DNA of 32,668 nt from a virus, in IMG/VR virus record IMGVR_UViG_3300029319_000245, positions 1-32,668 of that record, one strand, 5' to 3'. Each line of letters begins with the position of its first letter. Positions within the stretch are counted from its first letter, which is position 1. Under the pieces are notes generated by a model. That model saw only the letters and a program-made list of their open reading frames with translations, was not told the origin of the DNA and searched no databases. Both the position numbers and the translations under genes were made by a program. This document shows positions 21,301 to 28,681 of this stretch, piece by piece.

Positions 21301-22434
21301 TGTTTGATAATTTTTTATAATTTCTTTAACTAACTTATCATCTGTAATCTGTCTTTCTTTTAATTCTATTTCAATATTTTCAATATTATTAAAATCTTTT
21401 TGAATATCTTCTAATAAAACATTGGCACTTAATGTTTGCTTAGCAAGTTCTAAATCATTTTGTTTTCCAACAATAAGCTCAGCATTTTTAATTTTATTTA
21501 TTACATTTTGTTGGTCATCTCTGTCTGGTCTTGATCCATAATATGTTTCTAATATATCTTTTAAATAATTTTCATTTGGTAAACCTTCTGGAGTTTTTAT
21601 TAATCCTTCAGTGATTGCCCTTTGAATAAAAAGTTTACCCTCTAACTGCTTAATAATATCTGCTTGTGGTAAAATTTTTGTAATATAATGTGTTAAACTA
21701 CTTCCAGCCCATTGAATCAAACCTTTATTTTTTAATTCTTGTGAAGTACCTGATGTAATTAATCCAGTTTCAATATGTGGCTTATGTGTTTCTGAAAAGG
21801 AATCAGCCATTTGGTTTATTTTTTCTTTACTAACACCATTTACTCCAGCAATACTTGCATTTCTTAAATAATCTTCATTAAGAATACCAAGCGTTATTCT
21901 GTTTTGTTTATTTTCTTCAGCAACAATATTAGCTTGAATAGTTGCATTGCCTTTTATAGAAAGAGTTTCACCAAGTTGATTTGCAATATTAGTAAATTTA
22001 GGATTTGCACCATTTACTTTACCAGTATAATAACTTGTAAAACTTTCTGTAAATGCTTTAGGATTTAAAGAGTATTTTTTAACAAGTTCAATTTGCTTTC
22101 TTTTTAAATCATCTGTAATTCCAAGTTCATATCTTTGATCTATAATTTGATTTTTTGCTAATCTATATGTTCTTCCTGTAAACATATCTTCATTAGCATA
22201 AGCTATTGGATTACCTGTTTTAGTATCTATTGTTATAATATCAGATAAAGTTGCTTCTTGTGCTGCAAGTATTCCTTTTTCTTTTGCAATACTTGTAGCT
22301 CTTGCTGTAAGTTCATTAGAAAAATTACTGAATGATTGAGCTTGTCTTTCTAATGAATTAGCAACACTATTTGCTGAAGAAACATTGACACCAATATTTC
22401 CTGTTCTAACTTGGCTTTTATATACTTTAACCAT
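18337..22434 (-). CDS. Giant internal virion protein, gp15-like
   Basis: A 1365-aa, largely helical and charged protein with many Asn, Lys and Ile. It lies between the gp14-like and gp16-like genes, where T7 encodes gp15. Visible parts: an N-terminal helical region (ANSVANSLERQAQSFSNFSN), a calcium-loop-like segment DSNGDGIPD (735-743), and a C-terminal domain (about 1085-1240) with SLSTVMSATFSMSIGENMPE and YHFIVPTVFDGQIYPIETDE, a pattern found in ejection proteins of other marine podoviruses. It has no RNA-polymerase motifs that I can see. T7 gp15 has 747 residues, so this protein is nearly twice as long. Confidence 0.75.
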   Translation of the reverse strand: MVKVYKSQVRTGNIGVNVSSANSVANSLERQAQSFSNFSNELTARATSIAKEKGILAAQEATLSDIITIDTKTGNPIAYANEDMFTGRTYRLAKNQIIDQRYELGITDDLKRKQIELVKKYSLNPKAFTESFTSYYTGKVNGANPKFTNIANQLGETLSIKGNATIQANIVAEENKQNRITLGILNEDYLRNASIAGVNGVSKEKINQMADSFSETHKPHIETGLITSGTSQELKNKGLIQWAGSSLTHYITKILPQADIIKQLEGKLFIQRAITEGLIKTPEGLPNENYLKDILETYYGSRPDRDDQQNVINKIKNAELIVGKQNDLELAKQTLSANVLLEDIQKDFNNIENIEIELKERQITDDKLVKEIIKNYQTEKRTRISNEYNDINPADGLFNIEKFNFESKPYDYSNTIIPITNQLIQKGLLLSQSNIKDKSKEYTKLQNQKEVIIRTLNTELTDLLLDGIKKDPSKVQEKINTYNLFVSQGFKISTKATEQEKALMINIAQFTKDKDLIKAIKGDYYANISEVTKFSKEYFAELTDNIIKQQEDINNQFESILKNKKINLIDKLIGDQPAFYESKQMMAANNAHNYLLEQIKMMQISGQLSPNEANSRTNKLLDYRHAYLASATISAVLQRNHTEQELNSLRNFFNGDLNAIDNVAPDFKDWYLALNKQTQNSIFDNNQRFQNIIEITRKNNNITNTQNKDILKSLSLRNGDITGETSNIYKYLVPDSNGDGIPDVLPRDYFSSPDLLKSPIFLDFISNGNIPNEMYNLLSALENGNWYEFGDADPRQFLMNIEFILNYRDPDRESDSHNIVPIDFIKQNSKNKWIALLDMFAGDSIMGLTEDSFKQAIESRKQRLENHQERKAQIVEDAQGKNLDQNFRGFIVKTLKLNPTDFETINMYEGILNSGIEFFINDKDEAETYLKNMHNKIFVETKTVYDNPNSVDKINVNAYALKKYVPEKRVLTNAMTDIMISDIYPALLDYASSQSTEEEQQRNFVNQVLNRPVVMDGYKAFMPTGVDKTGQINTMIPTTDTNNAIRFRLVPLKNYNRQSVEQFTDEDFPRGMDYYALKPKENEYAVFVDIDGSKENPMFVPLISGQRQTDLDSLSLHHYKNIEKGQAIRNKDGSLSTVMSATFSMSIGENMPEYHFIVPTVFDGQIYPIETDEQINTLFKRITQDYNLLDFPHFLDAKEANAFYENLKETWLDIGDNPNLAKTILKSYNTEVRDIKVIDIAGRANKYFREDALQMIGEVDLGSNSAKQMLQRGIANLNFKKSLSREDILLEEIIIDGGDYSDKLINIPPQSKGTLDLQSGSQWWENWFKNNFGNSVDTFYKNVGEALEASPEFKNRIHNFFYREQ

Positions 22435-22436
22435 TA

Positions 22437-22892
22437 TTAGTCCCTATTAAATAATTCTGGATATTTTGCATCTTGTTGTCTTAGTCCTGAAGTTATTAAA
22501 TTAGCAAATGCAGATGTATAGCCAGTTCTTTGTGCAGCTCTTCCTGATCTTTTAAACTCATCTGCTCTTGTTTGCATTCTTCTTGTTTGCAATAATGATT
22601 GTCTTTGAACTCTTATAATATCTGTCTCAAAAGCTTTATACCCACGCTGTAATGCTGTATCTATATTAATTTCATTACCAGTATAAGCACTCATAGTTAA
22701 TGCTGTTCTAACTAATTCATCATAAGCTTTTACTCTTTCATTTTCTTCTTCAATCGCTTGTATTTCTAATTGTTTTTTTTCTAACTCAGTATCATAAGCT
22801 GCTTGCTCAGCTTCTCTTCTTCTTTCATTTGCAGCTGATATAGATGAACCAAATGAAATTAAACCTCCTAAAATAGATAAAAAAAGTGGCAT
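22437..22892 (-). CDS. Internal virion protein, gp14-like
   Basis: A 151-aa protein with a short hydrophobic N-terminus (LFLSILGGLISFGSSISA) followed by a long Glu/Lys/Gln coiled coil (AEQAAYDTELEKKQLEIQAI) and a basic C-terminal half (RRMQTRADEFKRSGRAAQRT). This matches the small ejection protein (T7 gp14, internal virion protein B) that inserts in the outer membrane. It starts in an ATG overlap with the tail tube B stop and precedes the gp15-like gene by two bases. Confidence 0.8.
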   Translation of the reverse strand: MPLFLSILGGLISFGSSISAANERRREAEQAAYDTELEKKQLEIQAIEEENERVKAYDELVRTALTMSAYTGNEINIDTALQRGYKAFETDIIRVQRQSLLQTRRMQTRADEFKRSGRAAQRTGYTSAFANLITSGLRQQDAKYPELFNRD

Positions 22893-25372
22893 TATATTTG
22901 TACCTCCGCGATAATACTATTTACCTGTAAGGAAAGAGGTGCTGATTGTGTGATTGTAATTTGTGGATCTCTACTATAACCAAGTAATCTCATTTCTTTT
23001 TTCCCTGTAATTGCTGTTCTTGCCACAGAAAAATCATCTGTAACATTTCTTGTTTGTAATACCTTATTATTCACAGAAATAGATAAAGTATTATTTAAGT
23101 CAAGAATAACTCTTCCTAATCCTCTCAACATACCTGTCGTTGGACCTGATGCACTTTGTATATCGAGTGGATTTGTTTTAAGTTCAACAGGAAATGCAAA
23201 ACCTATTTCTGCTGTAGAAAGGGAGGAGTCTACAGCAGAAACATTAACCTGACCACCTGATACTGCAAACTGTCCAAGATAGTCATTCCCATTAATAACA
23301 TCTACCAAAGCTCCATTATCAAACTGACTGCTAACAGTAAATACACCAGAACTTCCACTTGTGTAAGATAAAGAGTGATCCATATTTAAATCATTTTTAA
23401 ATTCCATTAGTACAAGCTTTTTTGTACCAGCTCCTTTATCATACTTTCCAATAACAAAGACTCTTTCATCTACAGTACAAACAGAATGAAACAAACCACT
23501 TGTAACTGTATTCGTACCTTTCATTCCCTGTGTACTAAACTCAGTCCATCCAGCTCTTTTCTCAGAACGATTAGAATTAAAAACTCCCATTGTTCCATCA
23601 CTATTTACCATAAATATATAAGATTCTGGTCTTTCTATTGCTGCTTGCAATGTTGTCATCTGCACAGGTGTTTTTACTAAATGCGAAGAAATAGAAGATA
23701 CAGCATTTGCAACATAAGCAGCTTCAGCATCAGAAAAGATAAACTCTCTAACAACTGTTCCTGATCTTTGTACATAGATTGTTGCCCCATCAAACACATA
23801 AGGTTTTACATCTGCTATCCCATAAGGTGTTTGTCTACGCACCATAGCATTTGTTGGGGTAACAGGTGTGTTCTCAAAAGCTGGCACAATAAACTCAGAA
23901 GTAACTGTAAACACTTGTAGATCACGATTAGATACTAAATGTTTGATTTGATCTAACTGACCAACACTAGAACTTAAAACAATAGATTCATTATCTAATG
24001 CTGTTCCTGTATTGAAATTAAAAAACTCTCCAGACATAGAAGCCCATATTCCATCTGGTTGAGAAAGTGTTCCACCAAACCAAAGCCTACCTTCATGGAA
24101 ACAAATTGCTGCTGGAAAACCTCTTATTGCAGAATAAGACTGTTCTTCCCAATCAGCTGTTGGACCATTCGTAACAATCTTTGGAGCACCTCCTCCATCA
24201 ACAGAAGTGTTTGCAGAACCACCAGCAGTAAATGTAAATGTATTATCATCAATAATACCAGAAACAGTTCTTGATCCATTAAGATTACTGGCAGATATAT
24301 TGCCTACATCATTAGCTTCAGAAATCGTAATAGAATCACTTACAGCTAAACCATGTAAAGGCATAGTTACTTCTACTGTTGTACTTCCATTTATTGTTCT
24401 AAAAGCATTTACAGCTAACTTAGTAAACAAACTATCAGTAATAGTACCAGTAGCATGAGATCCAGATGTAACCCCTGTAATTTCAATTTCTTGTTTTCTA
24501 TATCTAAGAGTAATTCCAGTATGTAATGAATTGCCATATCCACCTCCATTTGTTGAACCATCATCAAAATATAATATTGGTGAAAAATGTGTTGTGTCAG
24601 AAGCTGGAACAGTTGATGAAGAATTATCTCTTGCAGCTATTACTTTATAGATTTGATTGCTATGTTCAACAAAGTCACCAATAGCGTAAGCTGTTGTTGC
24701 TGCCCAGCTTCCCTGATCTGTTCCAGAAGGTTTAACTTTTAAAGTTACGCCAGATCCAGTAGAAGCACTTGGAGTTAATGTAAAACCAGTTTGTTGAAAA
24801 TGATAATAAGGCTGGTATATTCTTTTAGCATCCCCCTTTAGATCAAATGCAAACACAGAAAGTTCAAAAGTAAGTAACCCAGTTCTTACTAAACGCAAGG
24901 GCATAAAAGCATTGTGACAAAGAAACAATACATCTCCAGATTGTGCATAGGTAATCTGTTTTAATCTTGTTGCTGTTATCCTTGCACTTATTGAAGTACC
25001 ATCTGTATCAGAAGTAATATCTGTAGAAGATAGATGTGTTACAGCACCAGCAGAAGCATTACCACTTGAATCAAAATCAAGAATAAATATTTCTATTTTG
25101 CCAGCAGATAAAGCAATAATATATCTTTCATCATCACTGAAAATAAAAGGTATAAGTCTTACTTGTTGCTCTACATTGTCATCTACTGTTGTGCCAAAGT
25201 TATGAAGGAACTTTGTACCCATTCTTTTAATAACACCACCTTCAGCCCTTAATAAAAAATTAGTAAGCTTTTGTGCCGAGTTTGTATAAACTTGTGTATC
25301 TGTTCTACCAATCAAAGAAGGACTAATTTCCCCAAACTGAAAATTAGTAAATGGTATTCTCACAACTTGCAT
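22892..25372 (-). CDS. Tail tubular protein B (nozzle), gp12-like
   Basis: An 826-aa beta-rich protein. The start NFQFGEISPSLIGRTDTQVY, then QKLTNFLLRAEGGVIKRMGT, is the typical opening of nozzle proteins of T7-like tails and related podoviruses. Later stretches include FPAAICFHEGRLWFGGTLSQ and RRQTPYGIADVKPYVF, also characteristic. It forms the lower tube on which fibres assemble and through which DNA leaves. It directly follows tail tube A (overlapping stop and start) and precedes the ejection proteins. Length is close to T7 gp12 (794). Confidence 0.9.
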   Translation of the reverse strand: MQVVRIPFTNFQFGEISPSLIGRTDTQVYTNSAQKLTNFLLRAEGGVIKRMGTKFLHNFGTTVDDNVEQQVRLIPFIFSDDERYIIALSAGKIEIFILDFDSSGNASAGAVTHLSSTDITSDTDGTSISARITATRLKQITYAQSGDVLFLCHNAFMPLRLVRTGLLTFELSVFAFDLKGDAKRIYQPYYHFQQTGFTLTPSASTGSGVTLKVKPSGTDQGSWAATTAYAIGDFVEHSNQIYKVIAARDNSSSTVPASDTTHFSPILYFDDGSTNGGGYGNSLHTGITLRYRKQEIEITGVTSGSHATGTITDSLFTKLAVNAFRTINGSTTVEVTMPLHGLAVSDSITISEANDVGNISASNLNGSRTVSGIIDDNTFTFTAGGSANTSVDGGGAPKIVTNGPTADWEEQSYSAIRGFPAAICFHEGRLWFGGTLSQPDGIWASMSGEFFNFNTGTALDNESIVLSSSVGQLDQIKHLVSNRDLQVFTVTSEFIVPAFENTPVTPTNAMVRRQTPYGIADVKPYVFDGATIYVQRSGTVVREFIFSDAEAAYVANAVSSISSHLVKTPVQMTTLQAAIERPESYIFMVNSDGTMGVFNSNRSEKRAGWTEFSTQGMKGTNTVTSGLFHSVCTVDERVFVIGKYDKGAGTKKLVLMEFKNDLNMDHSLSYTSGSSGVFTVSSQFDNGALVDVINGNDYLGQFAVSGGQVNVSAVDSSLSTAEIGFAFPVELKTNPLDIQSASGPTTGMLRGLGRVILDLNNTLSISVNNKVLQTRNVTDDFSVARTAITGKKEMRLLGYSRDPQITITQSAPLSLQVNSIIAEVQI

Positions 25373-25965
25373 TAACTTCTCCTTGCTGTAAGGAATCTAC
25401 TGGTTGCAAGCTTTCTTGTTGTTTGCTGTTGTGAATCCATTGTTCTAGCTTTTGCCATTGTAGTTTCAGCTCTAGCTGTCATTAAACTTGCAAGGTTAGC
25501 ATCCCTTGCAATAGAAGTCGCAAAGATAATAGCAAGAGAAAACTCTACTGCTAATGTAAAATAAGAAGGCCAAGTTTCTTCATTTGCTCTAAAACTATAG
25601 TCTGCAATGACAACATCTGATGTTGCTGTATCTGCAAACACTTTATCTCCATACATTTGATAATCAATTAAATTATCATTAACTGTTATTGCATGAAGCA
25701 TAAGAAGATCACTAGGAAGCTGATAAGCTAAATCATATCTTCCTGTTGGAGCATCTGATAATTGATTAAGAACTTTTTGATTTGTTGCGAATCGCCATCT
25801 TGTATTCACTAAAGCAGATTGTGCAACATCTTCATACATGTTTACAGCAACTGTTGCTTCAGTTGTTCCATCATCAAAAGAACTTATGGGATCTGCTCCG
25901 ATAAGAATTAATGCTCTACTGCATATATCTAGTGGGGTATCTGCTGTTGTACTTGTAAGTGGCAT
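25372..25965 (-). CDS. Tail tubular protein A (adaptor), gp11-like
   Basis: A 197-aa protein matching T7 gp11: DICSRALILIGADPISSFDD at the start, VAVNMYEDVAQSALVNTRWR (about 42-61), YDLAYQLPSDLLMLHAITVN, and a helical C-terminus with ARTMDSQQQ. Length equals that of T7 gp11 (196) within one residue. It forms the ring between portal and nozzle. It follows a strong 10-bp hairpin (25973-25995) that separates capsid and tail genes, with no good ribosome site in the short leader. Confidence 0.9.
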   Translation of the reverse strand: MPLTSTTADTPLDICSRALILIGADPISSFDDGTTEATVAVNMYEDVAQSALVNTRWRFATNQKVLNQLSDAPTGRYDLAYQLPSDLLMLHAITVNDNLIDYQMYGDKVFADTATSDVVIADYSFRANEETWPSYFTLAVEFSLAIIFATSIARDANLASLMTARAETTMAKARTMDSQQQTTRKLATSRFLTARRS

Positions 25966-25972
25966 GATATGT

Positions 25973-25995
25973 TAGGGAGGGCTAAGCCCTCCCTA
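25973..25995. terminator. 10-bp triloop hairpin between capsid and tail genes
   Basis: TAGGGAGGGC-TAA-GCCCTCCCTA: a perfect 10-bp, GC-rich stem with a 3-nt loop, closed as GC-NNN-GC like the hairpins at 812-918. On the transcribed minus strand no T-run follows (ACATATC), so it looks more like an attenuator, RNA-stabilising or processing hairpin. It lies in the 37-nt gap before the tail tube A gene. Confidence 0.8.
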
Positions 25996-26002
25996 CTCCT
26001 TA

Positions 26003-26269
26003 TTAATCACCATCTGTTTCTACAATAACTGTGCCATCTGACACATCTACTACAGAACCAGTGTTTGATAATACGTTTACCCAATGAGTTGTTGGAGCAT
26101 TGGTATCTGAAACACAGATAACATCACGAACACTCAACATATTAGCAGCACTATTAAAATAACCAGCACTGTTAACAGTTGCGATTGTATCTGATGTTGA
26201 ATAGTTCCAGAGTTTTGGACCATCTCCATTCATAGACCAGAGGGTTAAACCAGAAGCAGAATAAGCCAT
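26003..26269 (-). CDS. Capsid-associated (decoration or head-fibre-like) protein
   Basis: An 88-aa beta-rich protein. MAYSASGLTLWSMNGDGPKL is followed by a turn-rich middle containing AGYFNSAANMLSVRDVICV and VVDVSDGTVIVETDGD. Small proteins with the motif GYF..AA.ML...D.I directly after the major capsid gene are common in phages and are thought to decorate the shell or form part of head fibres. It is separated from the capsid gene by 11 nt, and GGAGG before the ATG gives high expression. The role is inferred. Confidence 0.7.
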   Translation of the reverse strand: MAYSASGLTLWSMNGDGPKLWNYSTSDTIATVNSAGYFNSAANMLSVRDVICVSDTNAPTTHWVNVLSNTGSVVDVSDGTVIVETDGD

Positions 26270-26280
26270 GTGATTACCTC

Positions 26281-27096
26281 CTATGAATTATTGTCTAGAA
26301 CTTCATAGATACCATTGTCATCAATAACAACAGCACCCATTGACATCATTGAAGTTGCCAAATGAGAAGCTCTTTCTGGGACATAGTTTAACTCAGTAGA
26401 AACATCACTATTCACACCTAAACCTACAGAAGAGGTATGGTAAGCCATGTTTTTACCAGCAGTTACAGCTGATGTAGAAAATACATTGAAGCCCAAGAAG
26501 TTCTTCATTGTCATTCCACCAGCATAAGGTAGGTTTTGTTCACCAACATAATCTGAACTTGCAAACTCAGTAATCAAAAATAAGTCTGCAAATCCTTTAG
26601 GATTCATAGCTAGGTAACGACCACCATCTTCTGGAATATCAGCAGCACCCATTGTTTCAAACAATGAAAGCAAATCTGCTTTTTCCAAAGCACTGCTTGT
26701 ATCGTGGATCTGTGTACTATTAGCACCAGCATCCATAGCTGTGATAAGAAGCTCGTCAGTCTTACGACCTAAAGCAGCAGCTGCACTTTTTGCAACAGCT
26801 TGTCGCTCATCAATGTTAGTCTTGAGTTCATCCAACTTGTCAATGTACTCTGCTGCATAGTAATCAGACATAGTAGCTTCGACAGTTGTATGTGTTAGTT
26901 CCATTGGAGTTACAAGTCCATTTCTGGATTTTGTACTCGCAGAACCAGTTCCAATCTTCTGAAAGCGAACAACGCTACCAGAAACATTGGATACAGTTCT
27001 CACCGTATTACGCAGTTTAGATCCCATTCTTTGGTAAGCTAAATGCACATCCGACTCAAACTGCTTAATAAAGGCTGTATCAATAGAGTTTGCCAT
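26281..27096 (-). CDS. Major capsid protein
   Basis: A 271-aa protein: MANSIDTAFIKQFESDVHLA, RNTVRTVSNVSGSVVRFQKI, a long helix (DERQAVAKSAAAALGRKTDE) and AMNPKGFADLFLITEFAS, then FLGFNVFSTSAVTA and a C-terminal beta part. This order (N-arm, long spine helix, P-domain, A-domain) fits an HK97-fold shell protein of the type found in marine podoviruses. The position after the scaffold gene agrees. GGAGAACTATA precedes the ATG. The 83-nt leader contains complementary AGTTAAAG/CTTTAACT segments that could protect or process the mRNA. Confidence 0.85.
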   Translation of the reverse strand: MANSIDTAFIKQFESDVHLAYQRMGSKLRNTVRTVSNVSGSVVRFQKIGTGSASTKSRNGLVTPMELTHTTVEATMSDYYAAEYIDKLDELKTNIDERQAVAKSAAAALGRKTDELLITAMDAGANSTQIHDTSSALEKADLLSLFETMGAADIPEDGGRYLAMNPKGFADLFLITEFASSDYVGEQNLPYAGGMTMKNFLGFNVFSTSAVTAGKNMAYHTSSVGLGVNSDVSTELNYVPERASHLATSMMSMGAVVIDDNGIYEVLDNNS

Positions 27097-27179
27097 TATA
27101 GTTCTCCAGTTAAAGTTTCACCAATGTCTTTCGGTTGTCTGCTTTAACTACGTCAATGCAATTATCCAAACAGGGTTGC

Positions 27180-27701
27180 TCAGTGCATTACAGGCCGTGA
27201 CTCTTTATTATTAAAACTATTTTTACTGCTATGGCAACGAATAAATTTCAAAAAAGGGTAACTATTTATTTTAACTACTTCACTTTCAAAGTAAAATCCA
27301 CACCATAACAACCATTCTATCGTTTCATGGTCTGATACAGGAACGTAATTATAAATCAAATCATAAGATCCCTGTAACAATTTTACCACATCTCTTGAGC
27401 CTTTTAAAAAAGGGATAGAATGTTTTTTAAGGTCTTTTGTTGCCAGCATCCAGACTTTAGCATGGTTTAATAAAGATCCATCCCAACCAGTGCCAAGCAT
27501 AGCAATCGGCAAAGAGTCAGCAAATATTGTATAAGTCGTTGTATTTTTCTGTGTCCAAGGATAAACAAGAGCTTGCAATGGTTCTACTTCCAGCATTGTA
27601 AGCTCCTGTCTATCAGACATTCGCATATTGTTAGCAATGGGTTCTACATCTGCTAAACTTGCCTTCTTTAATGAAAGCCGACCTATTTTTTTAAGTGCCA
27701 T
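27180..27701 (-). CDS. GNAT-like protein (gp13/internal virion protein A type)
   Basis: A 173-aa acetyltransferase-like protein: KKASLADVEPIANNMRMSDR at the start, a beta strand pair with TTYTIFADSLPIAMLGTGWD, then VWMLATKDLKKHSIPFLKGS and a C-terminal part WLLWCGFYFE. Short phage proteins of this pattern match T7 gp13 (DUF2833) and GNAT folds. The usual acetyl-CoA loop (Q/RxxGxG/A) is not clear, so catalysis is doubtful. It lies between scaffold and capsid, unlike in T7, where gp13 follows the tail tubes. It overlaps the scaffold gene by 11 nt. Confidence 0.75.
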   Translation of the reverse strand: MALKKIGRLSLKKASLADVEPIANNMRMSDRQELTMLEVEPLQALVYPWTQKNTTTYTIFADSLPIAMLGTGWDGSLLNHAKVWMLATKDLKKHSIPFLKGSRDVVKLLQGSYDLIYNYVPVSDHETIEWLLWCGFYFESEVVKINSYPFLKFIRCHSSKNSFNNKESRPVMH

Positions 27702-28425
27702 TATAAAGCTTTGTATAGCCTTCTCTTACTTTTTCTACAAATGCTGGATCTCTTTTTACTGGATCCCAATATCTAGGATCAGCTTGCATACTCTCCAAAC
27801 CTTCTTGTGTTATTTTATTTACTGGTTCTGTTTGTATCGGTTGATTTGTTTTTAACTTTTCCATAACATGCTCCAAAATAAAAACACCATCTGCTGTTTC
27901 TGTTATTCTTTCTATTGAGTCTTTCATATCCTCTGGGAAAAACTGATTAGCAAACAGTTCTACTGCTTGTATTCTTTCATTACTATTATCACCAAGTCTA
28001 GCTATTTCCTGTTGTGTGTTAGGAAGATTAGCTTGCAAACCTTCCGTGTACATTTTGATTCCTTCAGCAAACTCATCTTGAGAAAAACCATTATCAAAAG
28101 AATGATCTACCCACCATTGAAGAAGTGGGTTATCTGCTGCCATTGTTTCATTAATATTCTCTGGAAGAATATAATCACCTTTCTTTTCTGGTCTATTTTC
28201 AAAAGCAACTTTATTCAGTTCTTCTTCCCAAGTCTTACGTAGATCATCTTCTTTCTGTCCCATTTTCTTTTCTAGATTTTGGTAAGACTCTACTAGATCT
28301 TTTTCTGTTTTGAATTTTTCTGGTAGCCATTCTGGTCTGTCAGGAACAGAATATTCATTGACAGTTGTTTCACGTGAAACTTCCTGTTCTTGTGTTTCTT
28401 GTGCTTGTGTTTCTTCTTCAGCCAT
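27691..28425 (-). CDS. Scaffolding protein
   Basis: A 244-aa acidic, helical protein: an N-terminal disordered stretch rich in Glu and Gln, then RPEWLPEKFKTEKDLVESYQ (about 29-48), NLEKKMGQKEDDLRKTWEEE as coiled coil, and a C-terminus ending with PAFVEKVREGYTKLYNGT. The WLPEKFKT..DL..SY..LE pattern is typical of podoviral capsid assembly (scaffold) proteins. The position between portal and capsid genes agrees. It overlaps the upstream gene by 8 nt. It should shape the procapsid and leave before DNA packaging. Confidence 0.9.
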   Translation of the reverse strand: MAEEETQAQETQEQEVSRETTVNEYSVPDRPEWLPEKFKTEKDLVESYQNLEKKMGQKEDDLRKTWEEELNKVAFENRPEKKGDYILPENINETMAADNPLLQWWVDHSFDNGFSQDEFAEGIKMYTEGLQANLPNTQQEIARLGDNSNERIQAVELFANQFFPEDMKDSIERITETADGVFILEHVMEKLKTNQPIQTEPVNKITQEGLESMQADPRYWDPVKRDPAFVEKVREGYTKLYNGT

Positions 28426-28681
28426 TTGTTTTTACCTTCATTGCATGGTTAATTCTACGTTCTATTAATCCCACAATATAGCGTTGACCCTCATGGTGAC
28501 GTAAAGCTTCATTTGTTACCATTGGACCATTCACACTTTCTACTGTGATTTGTCTTAAATACTTTAAGACCTCTTTGCCAGAAGGCGTAGAAAAAAGGCT
28601 ATGGACATTTAAACTTATTTTTTGATCTTCTTCTTTTGCCCTTTCTACACCATCAATTCCAATATATCTATTGGGTGACAA
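28418..28681 (-). CDS. Bbp19-like phage protein with TTG start
   Basis: An 87-aa protein containing LFSTPSGKEVLKYLRQITVE (about 29-48) and LRHHEGQRYIVGLIERRINH (61-80), the pattern of Bbp19-type proteins found between portal and scaffold genes in podoviruses. The role is thought to be structural but is not defined. The start is TTG (28681): AAGGAG sits 6 nt before it, and no ATG with a ribosome site fits. It overlaps the portal gene end by 14 nt. A rare start codon with a strong site suggests tuned expression relative to portal. Confidence 0.8.
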   Translation of the reverse strand: MSPNRYIGIDGVERAKEEDQKISLNVHSLFSTPSGKEVLKYLRQITVESVNGPMVTNEALRHHEGQRYIVGLIERRINHAMKVKTNG

